Source: Candidatus Zymogenaceae bacterium (GTDB lineage: Bacteria > Desulfobacterota > Zymogenia > Zymogenales > Zymogenaceae). Taken from it: DNA of 58,785 nt. This document shows positions 16,670 through 25,176 of the stretch, piece by piece. The position numbers were made by a program, and so were the translations under genes. Position 1 is the stretch's first letter. Every line of letters starts with the position of its first letter. The DNA lies in the NCBI GenBank assembly GCA_016931225.1, contig JAFGFE010000007.1:1-58785 (forward strand), written 5' to 3'. Below the pieces are notes generated by a model. It saw only the letters and a program-made list of their open reading frames with translations, ran no database searches and was not told the DNA's origin.

Positions 16670-17659
16670 CTATCGGATCAGCCGGCAGGCCGCCCGGTGC
16701 GTGGGCGAGATCTCCACCATGTCCGGGAGGATACTGCTGCACTGCTCATCCGCGATGGGACACCGGGTATGAAAACGGCATCCCGGGGGTGGATTCACCG
16801 CCGAGGGGATTTCGCCCCGGGGAATGGCGTGTTGTCTCCTCGCCGCCGGGTCCGGCACCGGCACAGCAGTTAGCAGCGCCTGGGTGTAGGGGTGTTTGGG
16901 ATTTCCGAACACCTCGTTTATAGTACCGATCTCCACGATGACCCCGAGGTACATGATCGCAACCCGATCGCAGACATACTTGGCGGTGGCGAGATCGTGG
17001 GTGACGAAGAGATAGGTAAGGTTGTACTCCTCCTTGAGCTTGAGCATCAGCTCCAGGATCAGCGCCCGAACGGACACATCGGCCATGGCGATGGGCTCGT
17101 CGGCCACGACCAGTTTCGGATTCACCGCCAGCGCCCGGGCCAGCACCACCCGCTGTTTTTGCCCCCCGGAGAGGAGATGCGGGTATCGCCGGGCAATGTC
17201 GTGCACCGGGGTGAGGGCGACGCTCTCCATGACCTCGGCGATGCGCTCCCGGCGCTGCTTTTTGGTCCCAAAGTGCTGCACCGCCAGGCTGTGACCGATA
17301 TTCTCCGCCACGGTCATCCGCGGATTGAGGGAGGCATGGGGATCCTGAAAGACCATCTGCATGTTGGGACGAAACCGCCTGAGTTTTCTCCCGGAAAGCC
17401 CGGTGATATCCAGGCCGTCGAACGTGATCGTTCCATCCGTGGCGTCCAACAGACGCATGATCATCCGCCCGGTGGTCGTCTTGCCGCAGCCGCTCTCGCC
17501 GCACAGGCCCATCACCTCGCCCTTTTGTATCCGAAACGAGACGTCATCCACCGCCCGGACGAAAAGCTTCTCCCGGGTGAGCAGTCCCTCGATAATACTC
17601 GTCGAAAGGGGGAAGTATTTTTTCAGATTCTGAACTTCCACCAGGTTCTTTTCGCTCAT
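16670..17659 (-). CDS. dppF: Dipeptide/oligopeptide ABC transporter ATP-binding protein (DppF/OppF type)
   Basis: One of two ATPases powering the peptide importer. Start ATG 17659 after GGGGAGGGG; 329 residues. Walker A GESGCGKTT (54-62), signature LSGGQKQRV, Walker B VVADEP, and the C-terminal oligopeptide-transporter extension with a Cys-rich stretch (PGCRFHTRCPIADEQC). After Walker B the sequence reads DEPIAMADVS where relatives usually have DEPVSALDVS, a mild change in the D-loop. The start overlaps the dppD stop by four bases (ATGA). It is the last gene before the operon terminator. Confidence 0.93.
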   Translation of the reverse strand: MSEKNLVEVQNLKKYFPLSTSIIEGLLTREKLFVRAVDDVSFRIQKGEVMGLCGESGCGKTTTGRMIMRLLDATDGTITFDGLDITGLSGRKLRRFRPNMQMVFQDPHASLNPRMTVAENIGHSLAVQHFGTKKQRRERIAEVMESVALTPVHDIARRYPHLLSGGQKQRVVLARALAVNPKLVVADEPIAMADVSVRALILELMLKLKEEYNLTYLFVTHDLATAKYVCDRVAIMYLGVIVEIGTINEVFGNPKHPYTQALLTAVPVPDPAARRQHAIPRGEIPSAVNPPPGCRFHTRCPIADEQCSSILPDMVEISPTHRAACRLIR

Positions 17660-18627
17660 GCCGTCCCCTCCCCGTACAGGAAACACTCCACACGCCTGCC
17701 GTTGTTGGTGATGCCCCTCGGCTCTTTGATCCGACAGATATCCATCACTTCCGGACACCGGGGATGGAATGAGCAGCCGGTGGGGGGATCGATGAGGTTC
17801 GGCGGCGAGCCGGACATGGTAAAGAGTTTCGTCTGGTCGATCTTGATGTTCGGTATCGACGCCAACAGCCCCCGGGTGTAGGGGTGCAGGGGATTCTTGA
17901 AGAGGTTGAACACATCCCCCTCCTCGACGATGGTGCCGGCATACATCACCGCAACGCGATCAGCCAGCTCCGCGACGATACCCATATTGTGAGTGATCAG
18001 AAGAATCGTCAGGTTGAATTCCTCCTTCAGGTCGTTGAGGAGGTCCAGGAAATGCGCCTCGACGATGACGTCCAGGGAATTCGTCGGCTCGTCGGCGATG
18101 ATAAGCCTCGGGTTGAGAATCAGCCCCAGGCCGATCATGATGCGCTGTCGCATGCCGCCGGAGAGCTGGTGGGGATATTCGTGGAGCCGGGAGCGGGAGA
18201 TGCCCAAATGCTCCACGAGGGTCTCGATGCGCTTGAGAGCGAGGCTTTCACTCACCCCGTTTTCGTGGGAGGCGATGGTTTCCAGGAAATGGCGGTCGAT
18301 ACGAACGAGGGGATTGAGAGACGTCATGGGGTCCTGGAAGACCATCGCGATGCGGGATCCCCTGATTGCGCGCATCTCGCTTTCCTTTTTCGTCACCAGG
18401 TCCTCACCCTCGAAGACGATCTTCCCGCCGGCGATGCCGCCGGGAGGACGAACCAACCGGAGAATCGAAAGGCCAAGGGTCGATTTGCCGCAGCCGCTCT
18501 CGCCGACCAGTCCCACCACCTGCCCGGTGGGGAGGTCGAGGCTCGCCCGGTCGACGGCCTTCACGGTTCCATCGAACGTGGAATAATGTATGGACAGCTC
18601 TTTTAGAGAAAGAATCGGTTCGTTCAC
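17656..18627 (-). CDS. dppD: Dipeptide/oligopeptide ABC transporter ATP-binding protein (DppD/OppD type)
   Basis: The partner ATPase of the importer, 323 residues from a GTG at 18627 with AAGGAG six bases ahead. Walker A GESGCGKST (42-50), signature LSGGMRQRIMIG, Walker B LIIADEPTNSLDV, and the C-terminal extension with PTGCSFHPRCPEVMDIC. The GTG shares its first G with the TAG stop of dppC, indicating tight coupling. An ATG 36 codons upstream would lie entirely within dppC and is not needed. Confidence 0.93.
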   Translation of the reverse strand: MNEPILSLKELSIHYSTFDGTVKAVDRASLDLPTGQVVGLVGESGCGKSTLGLSILRLVRPPGGIAGGKIVFEGEDLVTKKESEMRAIRGSRIAMVFQDPMTSLNPLVRIDRHFLETIASHENGVSESLALKRIETLVEHLGISRSRLHEYPHQLSGGMRQRIMIGLGLILNPRLIIADEPTNSLDVIVEAHFLDLLNDLKEEFNLTILLITHNMGIVAELADRVAVMYAGTIVEEGDVFNLFKNPLHPYTRGLLASIPNIKIDQTKLFTMSGSPPNLIDPPTGCSFHPRCPEVMDICRIKEPRGITNNGRRVECFLYGEGTA

Positions 18628-19499
18628 TAGTGCTCCTTCAGCCGCGGGTTGAGTATCTCGTTGAGGCCCTCGCCGATCATGGTGAACGACAGGGCTACCA
18701 GGGTAATCATCAGGCCGGGAAAGGTGACAATCCACCAGGTGCCCAGGGGCACAAAGACCTTCCCCTTGGAGAGGTCGATACCCCAGTCCGGCAGATCCGG
18801 CGGCAGGCCAAGCCCCAGATACGACAGGCCGGCCTCTGTGAGGATCGCGTCCGCCACGTTCAGGGAGAACACCACCGCCAGCGAGGCGATGACGTTTGGA
18901 AAAATGTACCGCACCATGATGGTAATCGCACGGGCGCCGATGGACCTCGCCGCCTCCACATAGATCTCCTCTTTGACGGAGAGAACCTGCCCCCGGACCA
19001 TCCGAAAGTAGGTGGGGATGTAGATGACGGCGATGGCGAGAGAGATGTTGATGACGCCGGGCCCCAGCATGGCCGCCATGACGATGGCCAGGATCAGCCC
19101 CGGAAAGGAATAAATGGAGTCCATCACCAGGGCGAGTATCCGGTCCAGCTTGCCGCCGTAGTAGCCGGACACCAGCCCGATGGGAATCCCCACAAAAGCG
19201 GAAAAGAGCGCCGCGGTGATGGAGACCAGAAGGATCGTCCGGGAACCGTGGAGTATCCGGGAATAGACGTCGAATCCCAGGTTGTTGGTCCCCATGATGA
19301 AGTCTTTACCGGGGGGGGTAAAGGGATCGCCCACGCTGGCTAGGGGGTCGTAGGGCGCCAAAAACGGCGCGAAGACCGACATGAAGATGATCACCGAGAG
19401 AATGATCCCGCCCACGACGACAATATACCATTCGGCCCGGTGCTTTTTGCCCATCGTGATGAAGAAACGAAACGGTTTTCTGAGAATGTGAGTGAACAT
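18627..19499 (-). CDS. dppC: Dipeptide/oligopeptide ABC transporter permease (DppC/OppC type)
   Basis: Inner-membrane permease of 290 residues. It has the N-terminal OppC region with one membrane helix (VVGGIILSVIIFMSVFAPFL), the GTNNLGFDVYSRILHG segment conserved in this family, and five further hydrophobic segments. The EAA loop for contacting the ATPase is EAARSIGARAITIMVRYIFP. It heterodimerises with the DppB-type permease encoded 12 bases upstream. Confidence 0.93.
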   Translation of the reverse strand: MFTHILRKPFRFFITMGKKHRAEWYIVVVGGIILSVIIFMSVFAPFLAPYDPLASVGDPFTPPGKDFIMGTNNLGFDVYSRILHGSRTILLVSITAALFSAFVGIPIGLVSGYYGGKLDRILALVMDSIYSFPGLILAIVMAAMLGPGVINISLAIAVIYIPTYFRMVRGQVLSVKEEIYVEAARSIGARAITIMVRYIFPNVIASLAVVFSLNVADAILTEAGLSYLGLGLPPDLPDWGIDLSKGKVFVPLGTWWIVTFPGLMITLVALSFTMIGEGLNEILNPRLKEH

Positions 19500-19511
19500 G
19501 GCCGCCTCCCC

Positions 19512-20558
19512 TCAATACCGGACCCGGGGGTCGATGAATGCGTAGATGATATCGACGACCAGAGATATGGACGCCACCAAGAGCGCGATGAAGATGATCG
19601 TACCCTGTATGGCCGGGAAATCCCGGTAGTTGACCGCCTCCACCAGATAGCTCCCCATGCCTGGCCAGGAAAAGGTGGTTTCGGTCAGTACGGCCCCGGC
19701 CATGAGATAGGCGAACTGCAACCCCATCATGGTCAGCACCGGGACGAAGGCGTTTTTGAGGGCGTGACGATAGACGACCTTTCTTCTCCTGACGCCCCGG
19801 GCGTCGGCGGAGAGGATATAGTCCTGCTTGAGGACATCGAGCATGTTGGCCCGTGTCAGGCGGACGAAAATCCCCGACAGGACAAGCCCCAGGGTCATGG
19901 CGGGAAGGGTGAGGTGAAACAGAGAGTTCACCACCTGCTTCCAGCTCCCGGTGATGATGCCGTCCAAAACGAAGAGCCCCGTGATCACCTCAGGAGATAT
20001 TCGGGCACTGATACGCCCCGCGATGGGAAAGGCGAACCGCCCCCCGGTGATGTCGTTCAGCCACACCCCGAAAATGATCTGGAGCATCAGCCCCAGCCAG
20101 AAGATCGGTATGGAATATATTGCGATGCCGTATAATCGAATGGAATAATCCGCGACGGTCTTCCTTTTTTCGGCGGCGAATGCCCCCGAAAATATACCCA
20201 CCCCGAAGGCGATAAAAAGCCCGAAAATCGTCAGCTCCAACGTTGCCGGAAAGTAGAGTTTGAGCTTTTCCCAGACCGGGACCTTGTAGTAGGTGGAGAC
20301 TCCCAGGTCGCCGTGCAGGAGGTCGCTCAGGTAGTCGACATACTGGTTGTCCAGCCCGAAGCTGATGACGGGTTTGTCCAGACCCAGCTGGTGGCGCATC
20401 TCCTCGATCATCTCCGGGGTCCCCTTGGGTCCCAGCATGGCGATGACCGGATCTCCGGGCATCACCCGGACGATGAAGAATACAATCGTCAGCAGTATGA
20501 GGATCATCGGGATTGTGAGGAAAAGGCGCGTGATGATATATGCCAAGAGAGATCTCAT
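19512..20558 (-). CDS. dppB: Dipeptide/oligopeptide ABC transporter permease (DppB/OppB type)
   Basis: Inner-membrane permease of 348 residues from ATG 20558, chosen because the usual first helix (MRSLLAYIITRLFL) begins there. It shows the large periplasmic loop after helix 1 (VMPGDPV, YVDYLSDLLHGDLGVS) and an EAA-type loop ADARGVRRRKVVYRHALKNA. It sits between the binding-protein gene and dppC in one operon. A hairpin at 20586-20610 lies in its upstream gap. Confidence 0.93.
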   Translation of the reverse strand: MRSLLAYIITRLFLTIPMILILLTIVFFIVRVMPGDPVIAMLGPKGTPEMIEEMRHQLGLDKPVISFGLDNQYVDYLSDLLHGDLGVSTYYKVPVWEKLKLYFPATLELTIFGLFIAFGVGIFSGAFAAEKRKTVADYSIRLYGIAIYSIPIFWLGLMLQIIFGVWLNDITGGRFAFPIAGRISARISPEVITGLFVLDGIITGSWKQVVNSLFHLTLPAMTLGLVLSGIFVRLTRANMLDVLKQDYILSADARGVRRRKVVYRHALKNAFVPVLTMMGLQFAYLMAGAVLTETTFSWPGMGSYLVEAVNYRDFPAIQGTIIFIALLVASISLVVDIIYAFIDPRVRY

Positions 20559-20585
20559 GATGAAAACCTTGCGGGTTGGAAGAAA

Positions 20586-20610
20586 GGGGGAAGGCAGGAC
20601 GCCTTCCCCC
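20586..20610 (-). promoter_or_regulatory. Intra-operon hairpin after the binding-protein gene
   Basis: Perfect 10-base arms gggggaaggc (20586-20595) and gccttccccc (20601-20610) with a 5-base loop. It lies between the binding-protein stop and the permease start. The minus-strand flank is TTTCTT rather than a full U-run. Such hairpins commonly make the binding protein more abundant than the permeases, by partial termination or by protecting the upstream RNA; that role here is inference. Confidence 0.5.
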
Positions 20611-20630
20611 TGTGGATTCAATAGATGCAG

Positions 20631-22220
20631 CTATTCACGATAGACGGTCTTGTAGTTGAAAATCATGGTCGGGGCGACCTTGATGCCGGCGATATCCGGC
20701 TGGGTCACCAGGAAGAGTTTGCCCTGGAAAATCGGGGCGGTCGGCACTTCCAGCGCCCAGTAATCCTGAGCGTCCTCGTACAAAGCGACCCTGTCTTTTT
20801 CCTTGGGGGCCACCTGAGCGCCCAGGAGGTACTCGTCCATGACCGGATCCTGATAGAAGATGCCCATGCTGTCAGACGCCGTGGACAGGGCGAAGGGGGA
20901 TGTATAATCATCCGGGTCGATGTAGTCCGGATACCATCCCAACAGGAAGGCGCCCATGTTCCCGATGTCGAAGTTGTCGACATAGGTTCCCCACTCGGCG
21001 CTCTTGAGTTCCACCTTCATCACGCCTGTGGCCTCCAGACCCTGCTTCAGGATAAGGGCCATGTCGGATTCGGTGTCACCGTAATGGGTGGGAGTGTACC
21101 ACAGCTCGAAGGAGAAGGGATTTTCCTCGTTGTATCCCAATTCCGCCAGGAGCTCCTTGGCCTTCTCGACGTTGTACTCGCCCCAGGTCTCCTTGAAGGA
21201 ATCCTTGTGACCCCACATGCCAATGGGCACCATGGAATAGAGCGGCTCGACGGTATTGAGGAAAATCTTTTCGGCGACGGATGTCCGATCCAGAGCGCAC
21301 GCCACCGCTTCCCGGAGGATCTTGTCGCTGAAGGGATCGCCGTTGCAGACAAAGCAGAGGTAGCGAATGTAGGCGCCCGCGGCCTCAACCACCTTCAGCT
21401 CCGGATTCTGCTTGAGATCCGCGATGTCGGTGGGATTGAGGGACTTCCACGCGATATCGATTTCGCCCTTTTCGACGGCGAGCCGCATGGTGGTGGCGTC
21501 CTTGTAGTATTTCATGATGATCTTGTCGTTCTTGGCCGGTTCGCCGTAGTAGTCAGGATTTTTCACCAAGACCAGCTCCACCTCCCGCACGAAGCTCTCT
21601 ACCTTGTAGGGTCCGATGGCAACCAGCTCGGAGGGATCGGTGACCACCTCGTCGGCCGGATAGATATTGGGGCTCACGGGAAAATAGGGAACGGACGCGA
21701 CCAGAGCCGGAAAATATGCGAAGGTGCCTTTCAGTATGAACTTGACGGTATATTCGTCGACCACTTCCACGCTCTCGACGAAGTCATCCACCAGCCAGGA
21801 GGGATCTCCCTTGGTGGTGATGACCCTGTCGATGGAGTACTTCACCGCTTCGGCGTTGAAGGGCGTGCCGTCGGAAAAGGTCAGGCCCTCGCGAAGCTTG
21901 AAGGTATACTCTGTGCCGTCATCGGAGACTTCGGGCCACTCTGCGGCGAGTCCCGGAACCAGCTCGGTGGTGCCGGGTTCGTAGGTCAAAAGTCCAGATG
22001 CGATGTTCTGAAAAATCTCCCAGGTGTAGAAGTCATAGGCTTCACCCGGGTCCAAGTCGGTCACCTTGTCGGTGGTACCGATGATGATAACCGACTCCTC
22101 CATCGGCTCATCGGGCCCATCAACAGGAGCCGGCTTCTCGCAGCCTGCCAACAGGGCGCCGAAGAGGGCCAGCCCAAGGATCAGGGCGAGAATCGTACAT
22201 TTTGAAGAAATGCGTTTCAT
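20631..22220 (-). CDS. Peptide ABC transporter substrate-binding lipoprotein (SBP family 5)
   Basis: The periplasmic receptor of the importer. Start ATG 22220 after AGGAGG; 529 residues. The signal ends in a lipobox (ALFGALLAGC, Cys27), so it should be lipid-anchored. Family 5 features include TDKVTDLDPGEAYDF, YTFKLREGLTFSDGTPFNAEAVKYS and a REAVACALDR block. The ligand could be di- or oligopeptides; nickel or other ligands occur in the family and cannot be excluded. It is the first gene of the operon, under the promoter at 22325-22354. Confidence 0.92.
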   Translation of the reverse strand: MKRISSKCTILALILGLALFGALLAGCEKPAPVDGPDEPMEESVIIIGTTDKVTDLDPGEAYDFYTWEIFQNIASGLLTYEPGTTELVPGLAAEWPEVSDDGTEYTFKLREGLTFSDGTPFNAEAVKYSIDRVITTKGDPSWLVDDFVESVEVVDEYTVKFILKGTFAYFPALVASVPYFPVSPNIYPADEVVTDPSELVAIGPYKVESFVREVELVLVKNPDYYGEPAKNDKIIMKYYKDATTMRLAVEKGEIDIAWKSLNPTDIADLKQNPELKVVEAAGAYIRYLCFVCNGDPFSDKILREAVACALDRTSVAEKIFLNTVEPLYSMVPIGMWGHKDSFKETWGEYNVEKAKELLAELGYNEENPFSFELWYTPTHYGDTESDMALILKQGLEATGVMKVELKSAEWGTYVDNFDIGNMGAFLLGWYPDYIDPDDYTSPFALSTASDSMGIFYQDPVMDEYLLGAQVAPKEKDRVALYEDAQDYWALEVPTAPIFQGKLFLVTQPDIAGIKVAPTMIFNYKTVYRE

Positions 22221-22324
22221 AAAGCCTCCTTGTAGTATTGAGTTCCCCTGCAATACCGCCGCATGTAAAAACTCACGCCTGCGACGATTGCCACGGAAAA
22301 TCCCAGAATGCTCTTTGATGATTG

Positions 22325-22354
22325 AGTATATTGAGTTTTAACCCTTTTTGTCAA
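22325..22354 (-). promoter_or_regulatory. Strong sigma70-type promoter of the peptide importer operon
   Basis: Minus strand TTGACA (22354-22349), 18-base spacer, TATACT (22330-22325), in an AT-rich intergenic region. The leader to the ATG at 22220 is about 100 bases. Confidence 0.7.
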
Positions 22355-22447
22355 TAAAATTTTATACTTATTACACACAACAGACGACAATTACATGGTT
22401 CCCACGTGTTTTGTTAAAATTTTTCGCTTCTCCCCATCAGATTATCC

Positions 22448-22477
22448 TTGACACACACAAGCCCTCGACAGTTTAAT
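22448..22477 (+). promoter_or_regulatory. Sigma70-type promoter for the acyl-CoA synthetase gene
   Basis: TTGACA (22448-22453), 18-base spacer, TTTAAT (22472-22477), divergent from the importer promoter. The ATG at 22525 follows about 40 bases after the predicted transcription start. Confidence 0.65.
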
Positions 22478-22524
22478 GGTATGATACTCTGTTTTTCTTT
22501 CATATCTGTTCTTCGAGCGGAAAT

Positions 22525-23943
22525 ATGAGCACACAGGATTTCTGGGACGCGGTCTTCACACCGAAAACAGCGGCGGTTGTCGGGAAAACCGGCTCCATGA
22601 AGGGCGGCTATATGTTCGTCAGCGCCCTGAGGACGTTCGGGTTCACCGGAACGCTCTATGTGGTCTCCACCGACAATGAGGGAGGCCTGGGATACGACAC
22701 CTATGACCGCATTGATGATCTGCCGAACGGCATCGACTATGCGATACTTGCGGTGCCGGCGATCCAGGTGCCCGACGCCGTCCGGGGGCTGGCGGCGAAA
22801 GGGGTGCGGATCGTCCATGTTTTTTCCTCCGGCTTTTCGGACCTGGAGAATGCTGAAGGTAAAAAAAGAACCGATGCCCTCATGACCGCCGCCCGTGAGA
22901 CAGGCGTCCGGATCATCGGCCCCAACTGCCTGGGCGTGTTCTCCCCCACATCACGGCTCACCTATCCCCCCGGCGTGTTCCCACAGGAAAAGGGGCGTAT
23001 CGGATTCGTCTCCCAGAGCGGCGGGAGCGCCCAGTCCCTGGCATGGTCCGGGAAGCACCACAAGATGTTTGTCAGCAAGGCGGTGAGCCTCGGCAACTCC
23101 GTCGACCTCTCCGTTGAGGACTTTCTGGCCTATCTCATCGACGATGACGAAACGGAGATCATCGCCCTGTACCTGGAGGGGACGGCGAACGGACGGCGCT
23201 TGGCCGAGCTTTTATCCCGGGCGTCGAAGAAGAAACCGGTGGTGGTGCTGAAGGTGGGGCTGACCGAGGCCGGGGAACGGGCGGTGAGCTCGCACACCGG
23301 CATCATGGCGGGATCCGGCCACCTGTGGGAGGCGGCGCTCTCCCAGAGCGGGTCGGTGACGGTGGCGACCTTCGACGAGCTGACGGAGACCCTCTCGGCC
23401 CTGGACAAGCTCACCGGAAGGCCGAAGACCGTCCCCCCGGGCATCCGGGTCGCTCTGATCAACCGGGGCGGCGGTGAGGGGGTGATCGCCGCGGATGTGC
23501 TGCCGCGCATGGGGATTCACGTCCCGTCGTACACGGATAAGACCGTCAAGAGGATCGCCGATCTCATCCCGGACGCAGGAACCGGATTCAAGAACCCGCT
23601 GGACTTCTCGGCGGTGGGGGGATATCCGGGGATATTCGAGAAGATGCTCGACATCATCGACGAGGACGAGGCCACCGACGCGATCATATACCAGCATCAC
23701 ATCGAGTTCGCCCACCTCTTTCGCGAAGGATACAACCGCTACCTGATGGAGGCGATCGCCGACTTCAACGACCGGTCGAGAAAGGCGCTGTACGTGGTGC
23801 TGCCGCTCTACTATTCCGGTGAGGAGTGGCTCGAGTCATTTATGTACCTGACCGGGCGGGGGGTGCCGGTATCGCCCGCCATCATCCCCGCCGCTCACGT
23901 GGTGGCGAACGTCTCCGCCTGTCTCAATCGTAACAGGGACTAA
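22525..23943 (+). CDS. ADP-forming acyl-CoA synthetase, alpha-subunit type
   Basis: Resembles the alpha part of ADP-forming acetyl/acyl-CoA synthetases (succinyl-CoA-synthetase-like), which convert acyl-CoA, ADP and phosphate to acid, CoA and ATP. It has an N-terminal CoA-binding Rossmann domain (AAVVGKTGSMKGGY), the conserved GPNCLGVFSP block, FVSQSGGSAQSLAW, and a ligase-CoA domain whose SSHTGIMAGS carries the His expected to be phosphorylated. At 472 residues it is an alpha-type protein without the ATP-grasp beta subunit, which is not nearby. A partner encoded elsewhere, or a PAT-like regulatory role, is possible. It is monocistronic with its own promoter. Confidence 0.8.
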   Translation: MSTQDFWDAVFTPKTAAVVGKTGSMKGGYMFVSALRTFGFTGTLYVVSTDNEGGLGYDTYDRIDDLPNGIDYAILAVPAIQVPDAVRGLAAKGVRIVHVFSSGFSDLENAEGKKRTDALMTAARETGVRIIGPNCLGVFSPTSRLTYPPGVFPQEKGRIGFVSQSGGSAQSLAWSGKHHKMFVSKAVSLGNSVDLSVEDFLAYLIDDDETEIIALYLEGTANGRRLAELLSRASKKKPVVVLKVGLTEAGERAVSSHTGIMAGSGHLWEAALSQSGSVTVATFDELTETLSALDKLTGRPKTVPPGIRVALINRGGGEGVIAADVLPRMGIHVPSYTDKTVKRIADLIPDAGTGFKNPLDFSAVGGYPGIFEKMLDIIDEDEATDAIIYQHHIEFAHLFREGYNRYLMEAIADFNDRSRKALYVVLPLYYSGEEWLESFMYLTGRGVPVSPAIIPAAHVVANVSACLNRNRD

Positions 23944-24036
23944 GGGGAGGCATGAGGGAAGAAAGATCGTAAGAGAGGGAAGGGGGGCGGGCGAGGCGGC
24001 GCTGTTCTTTCATATACTTCGTATCATAACGAAATC

Positions 24037-24068
24037 GGGGCGGGTGAGCGTGAAACGCCACACGCCCC
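24037..24068. terminator. Hairpin in the convergent gap (proximal)
   Basis: Arms ggggcg (24037-24042) and cgcccc (24063-24068), with possible extra inner pairing gtg/cac. It lies between the acyl-CoA synthetase gene and mdh. No U-run is seen. Confidence 0.35.
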
Positions 24069-24091
24069 AATGTATGTATCCTCAAAAGGTA

Positions 24092-24112
24092 AGGGGCGCT
24101 TTCCACGCCCCT
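24092..24112. terminator. Hairpin in the convergent gap (distal)
   Basis: Seven-base arms aggggcg (24092-24098) and cgcccct (24106-24112), followed by GTTT on the plus strand. It can serve the acyl-CoA synthetase gene, with the mdh-icd transcript arriving from the other side. The rest of the 290-base gap (23944-24232) shows no gene. Confidence 0.45.
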
Positions 24113-24232
24113 GTTTCCTGTTTATATTCATGTCGCCGTCACACTTCCGGGCCGCCCCGGGAAACCGCTCCCCCATATCTCTTCAGAATAAGAAAACAAG
24201 AATATTCCGGCGGCTTCCCCTCCTTCGGGGTA

Positions 24233-25162
24233 TCATCGAATAAGGTCGATCTGCTTTCTGACCTCCTCGGCGGAGGCGACGAGCATCGCCCGCTCCTCGC
24301 GGGAGAGGTCGATTTCTATGATCTCCTCCAGCCCCCGGCCGGACAGCTTCACCGGCACCCCCAGGTAGATATCCTCGATGCCGTATTCACCTTGGAGACA
24401 GGCCGACGCCCCCATGACCCGCTTTTGGTCTTTGAGGTAGGCTTCGGCCATCATCACCGCCGACGCCGCCGGAGAGACATAGGCGCTGCCGTCCCCCAAC
24501 AGCCCCACGATCTCACCACCGGCCTTCCGGGTCCGCTCCACCAGCCGGTCTATGGTGCTTTTCTCCATCAGACTGGAAATCGGCACGCCGGAGACCGAGG
24601 CGCACCGGACGAGCGGCACCATGCCGTCCCCGTGTCCTCCCAGAACCAGGGCATGTACGTCTTTCACCGAGACATCGAGCTCCATCGCGATGAAGGCCCG
24701 GAACCGGGCGCTGTCCAGGGCGCCGGCCATGCCGACGATCCGCCGTCGATCGAACCCAGTGGTCTCCTTCACCAGCCACGCCATCACATCCAGGGGGTTG
24801 GTCACCACGATGACGAAGGCGTCGAGTGCGTACTTCTTTATATCTTCCGCCACGGAGCCGACGATTTTGGCATTGACGTTCAGAAGATCGTCCCGGCTCA
24901 TTCCGGGCTTTCGGGCGGAGCCGGCGGTGATGATCACCACGTCCGCCCCGGAAAGAGACGCGGCGCTCCCGCCGCCGGTGACAGACACGTCGAAGCCTCC
25001 CACCGGGGATCCCTCCAGGATATCCAACGCCTTGCCCTTCGGCATATCCTCCATGATATCGATGAGGACGACGTCCCCCAATTCCTTTGTGGCGGAAAAC
25101 AACGCGCAGGATTCCCCCACGTGCCCGGCCCCCACCACCGCTATCTTATTCCGTTTGGGCAT
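24233..25162 (-). CDS. mdh: Malate dehydrogenase (LDH-like type)
   Basis: NAD-dependent interconversion of malate and oxaloacetate. The nucleotide fold starts at once with GAGHVGESCA (11-20); the Asp of LIDIMED should bind the NAD ribose. GSARKPGMSRDDLL is the mobile substrate loop, and GGHGDGMVPLVR carries the catalytic His. Length 309 fits the family. Two ATGs are adjacent; 25162 is better spaced from the GGAGG. The gene lies 14 bases after the icd stop, so icd and mdh form a TCA-cycle operon. Confidence 0.93.
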   Translation of the reverse strand: MPKRNKIAVVGAGHVGESCALFSATKELGDVVLIDIMEDMPKGKALDILEGSPVGGFDVSVTGGGSAASLSGADVVIITAGSARKPGMSRDDLLNVNAKIVGSVAEDIKKYALDAFVIVVTNPLDVMAWLVKETTGFDRRRIVGMAGALDSARFRAFIAMELDVSVKDVHALVLGGHGDGMVPLVRCASVSGVPISSLMEKSTIDRLVERTRKAGGEIVGLLGDGSAYVSPAASAVMMAEAYLKDQKRVMGASACLQGEYGIEDIYLGVPVKLSGRGLEEIIEIDLSREERAMLVASAEEVRKQIDLIR

Positions 25163-25176
25163 CATCTCCTCCCCGG

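Noticed and set aside
20625-22205. A 526-codon plus-strand frame opposite the peptide-binding lipoprotein
   Set aside because: The minus strand encodes a complete family 5 binding protein with signal peptide and ribosome site. The antisense product has no domain and arises from codon bias.
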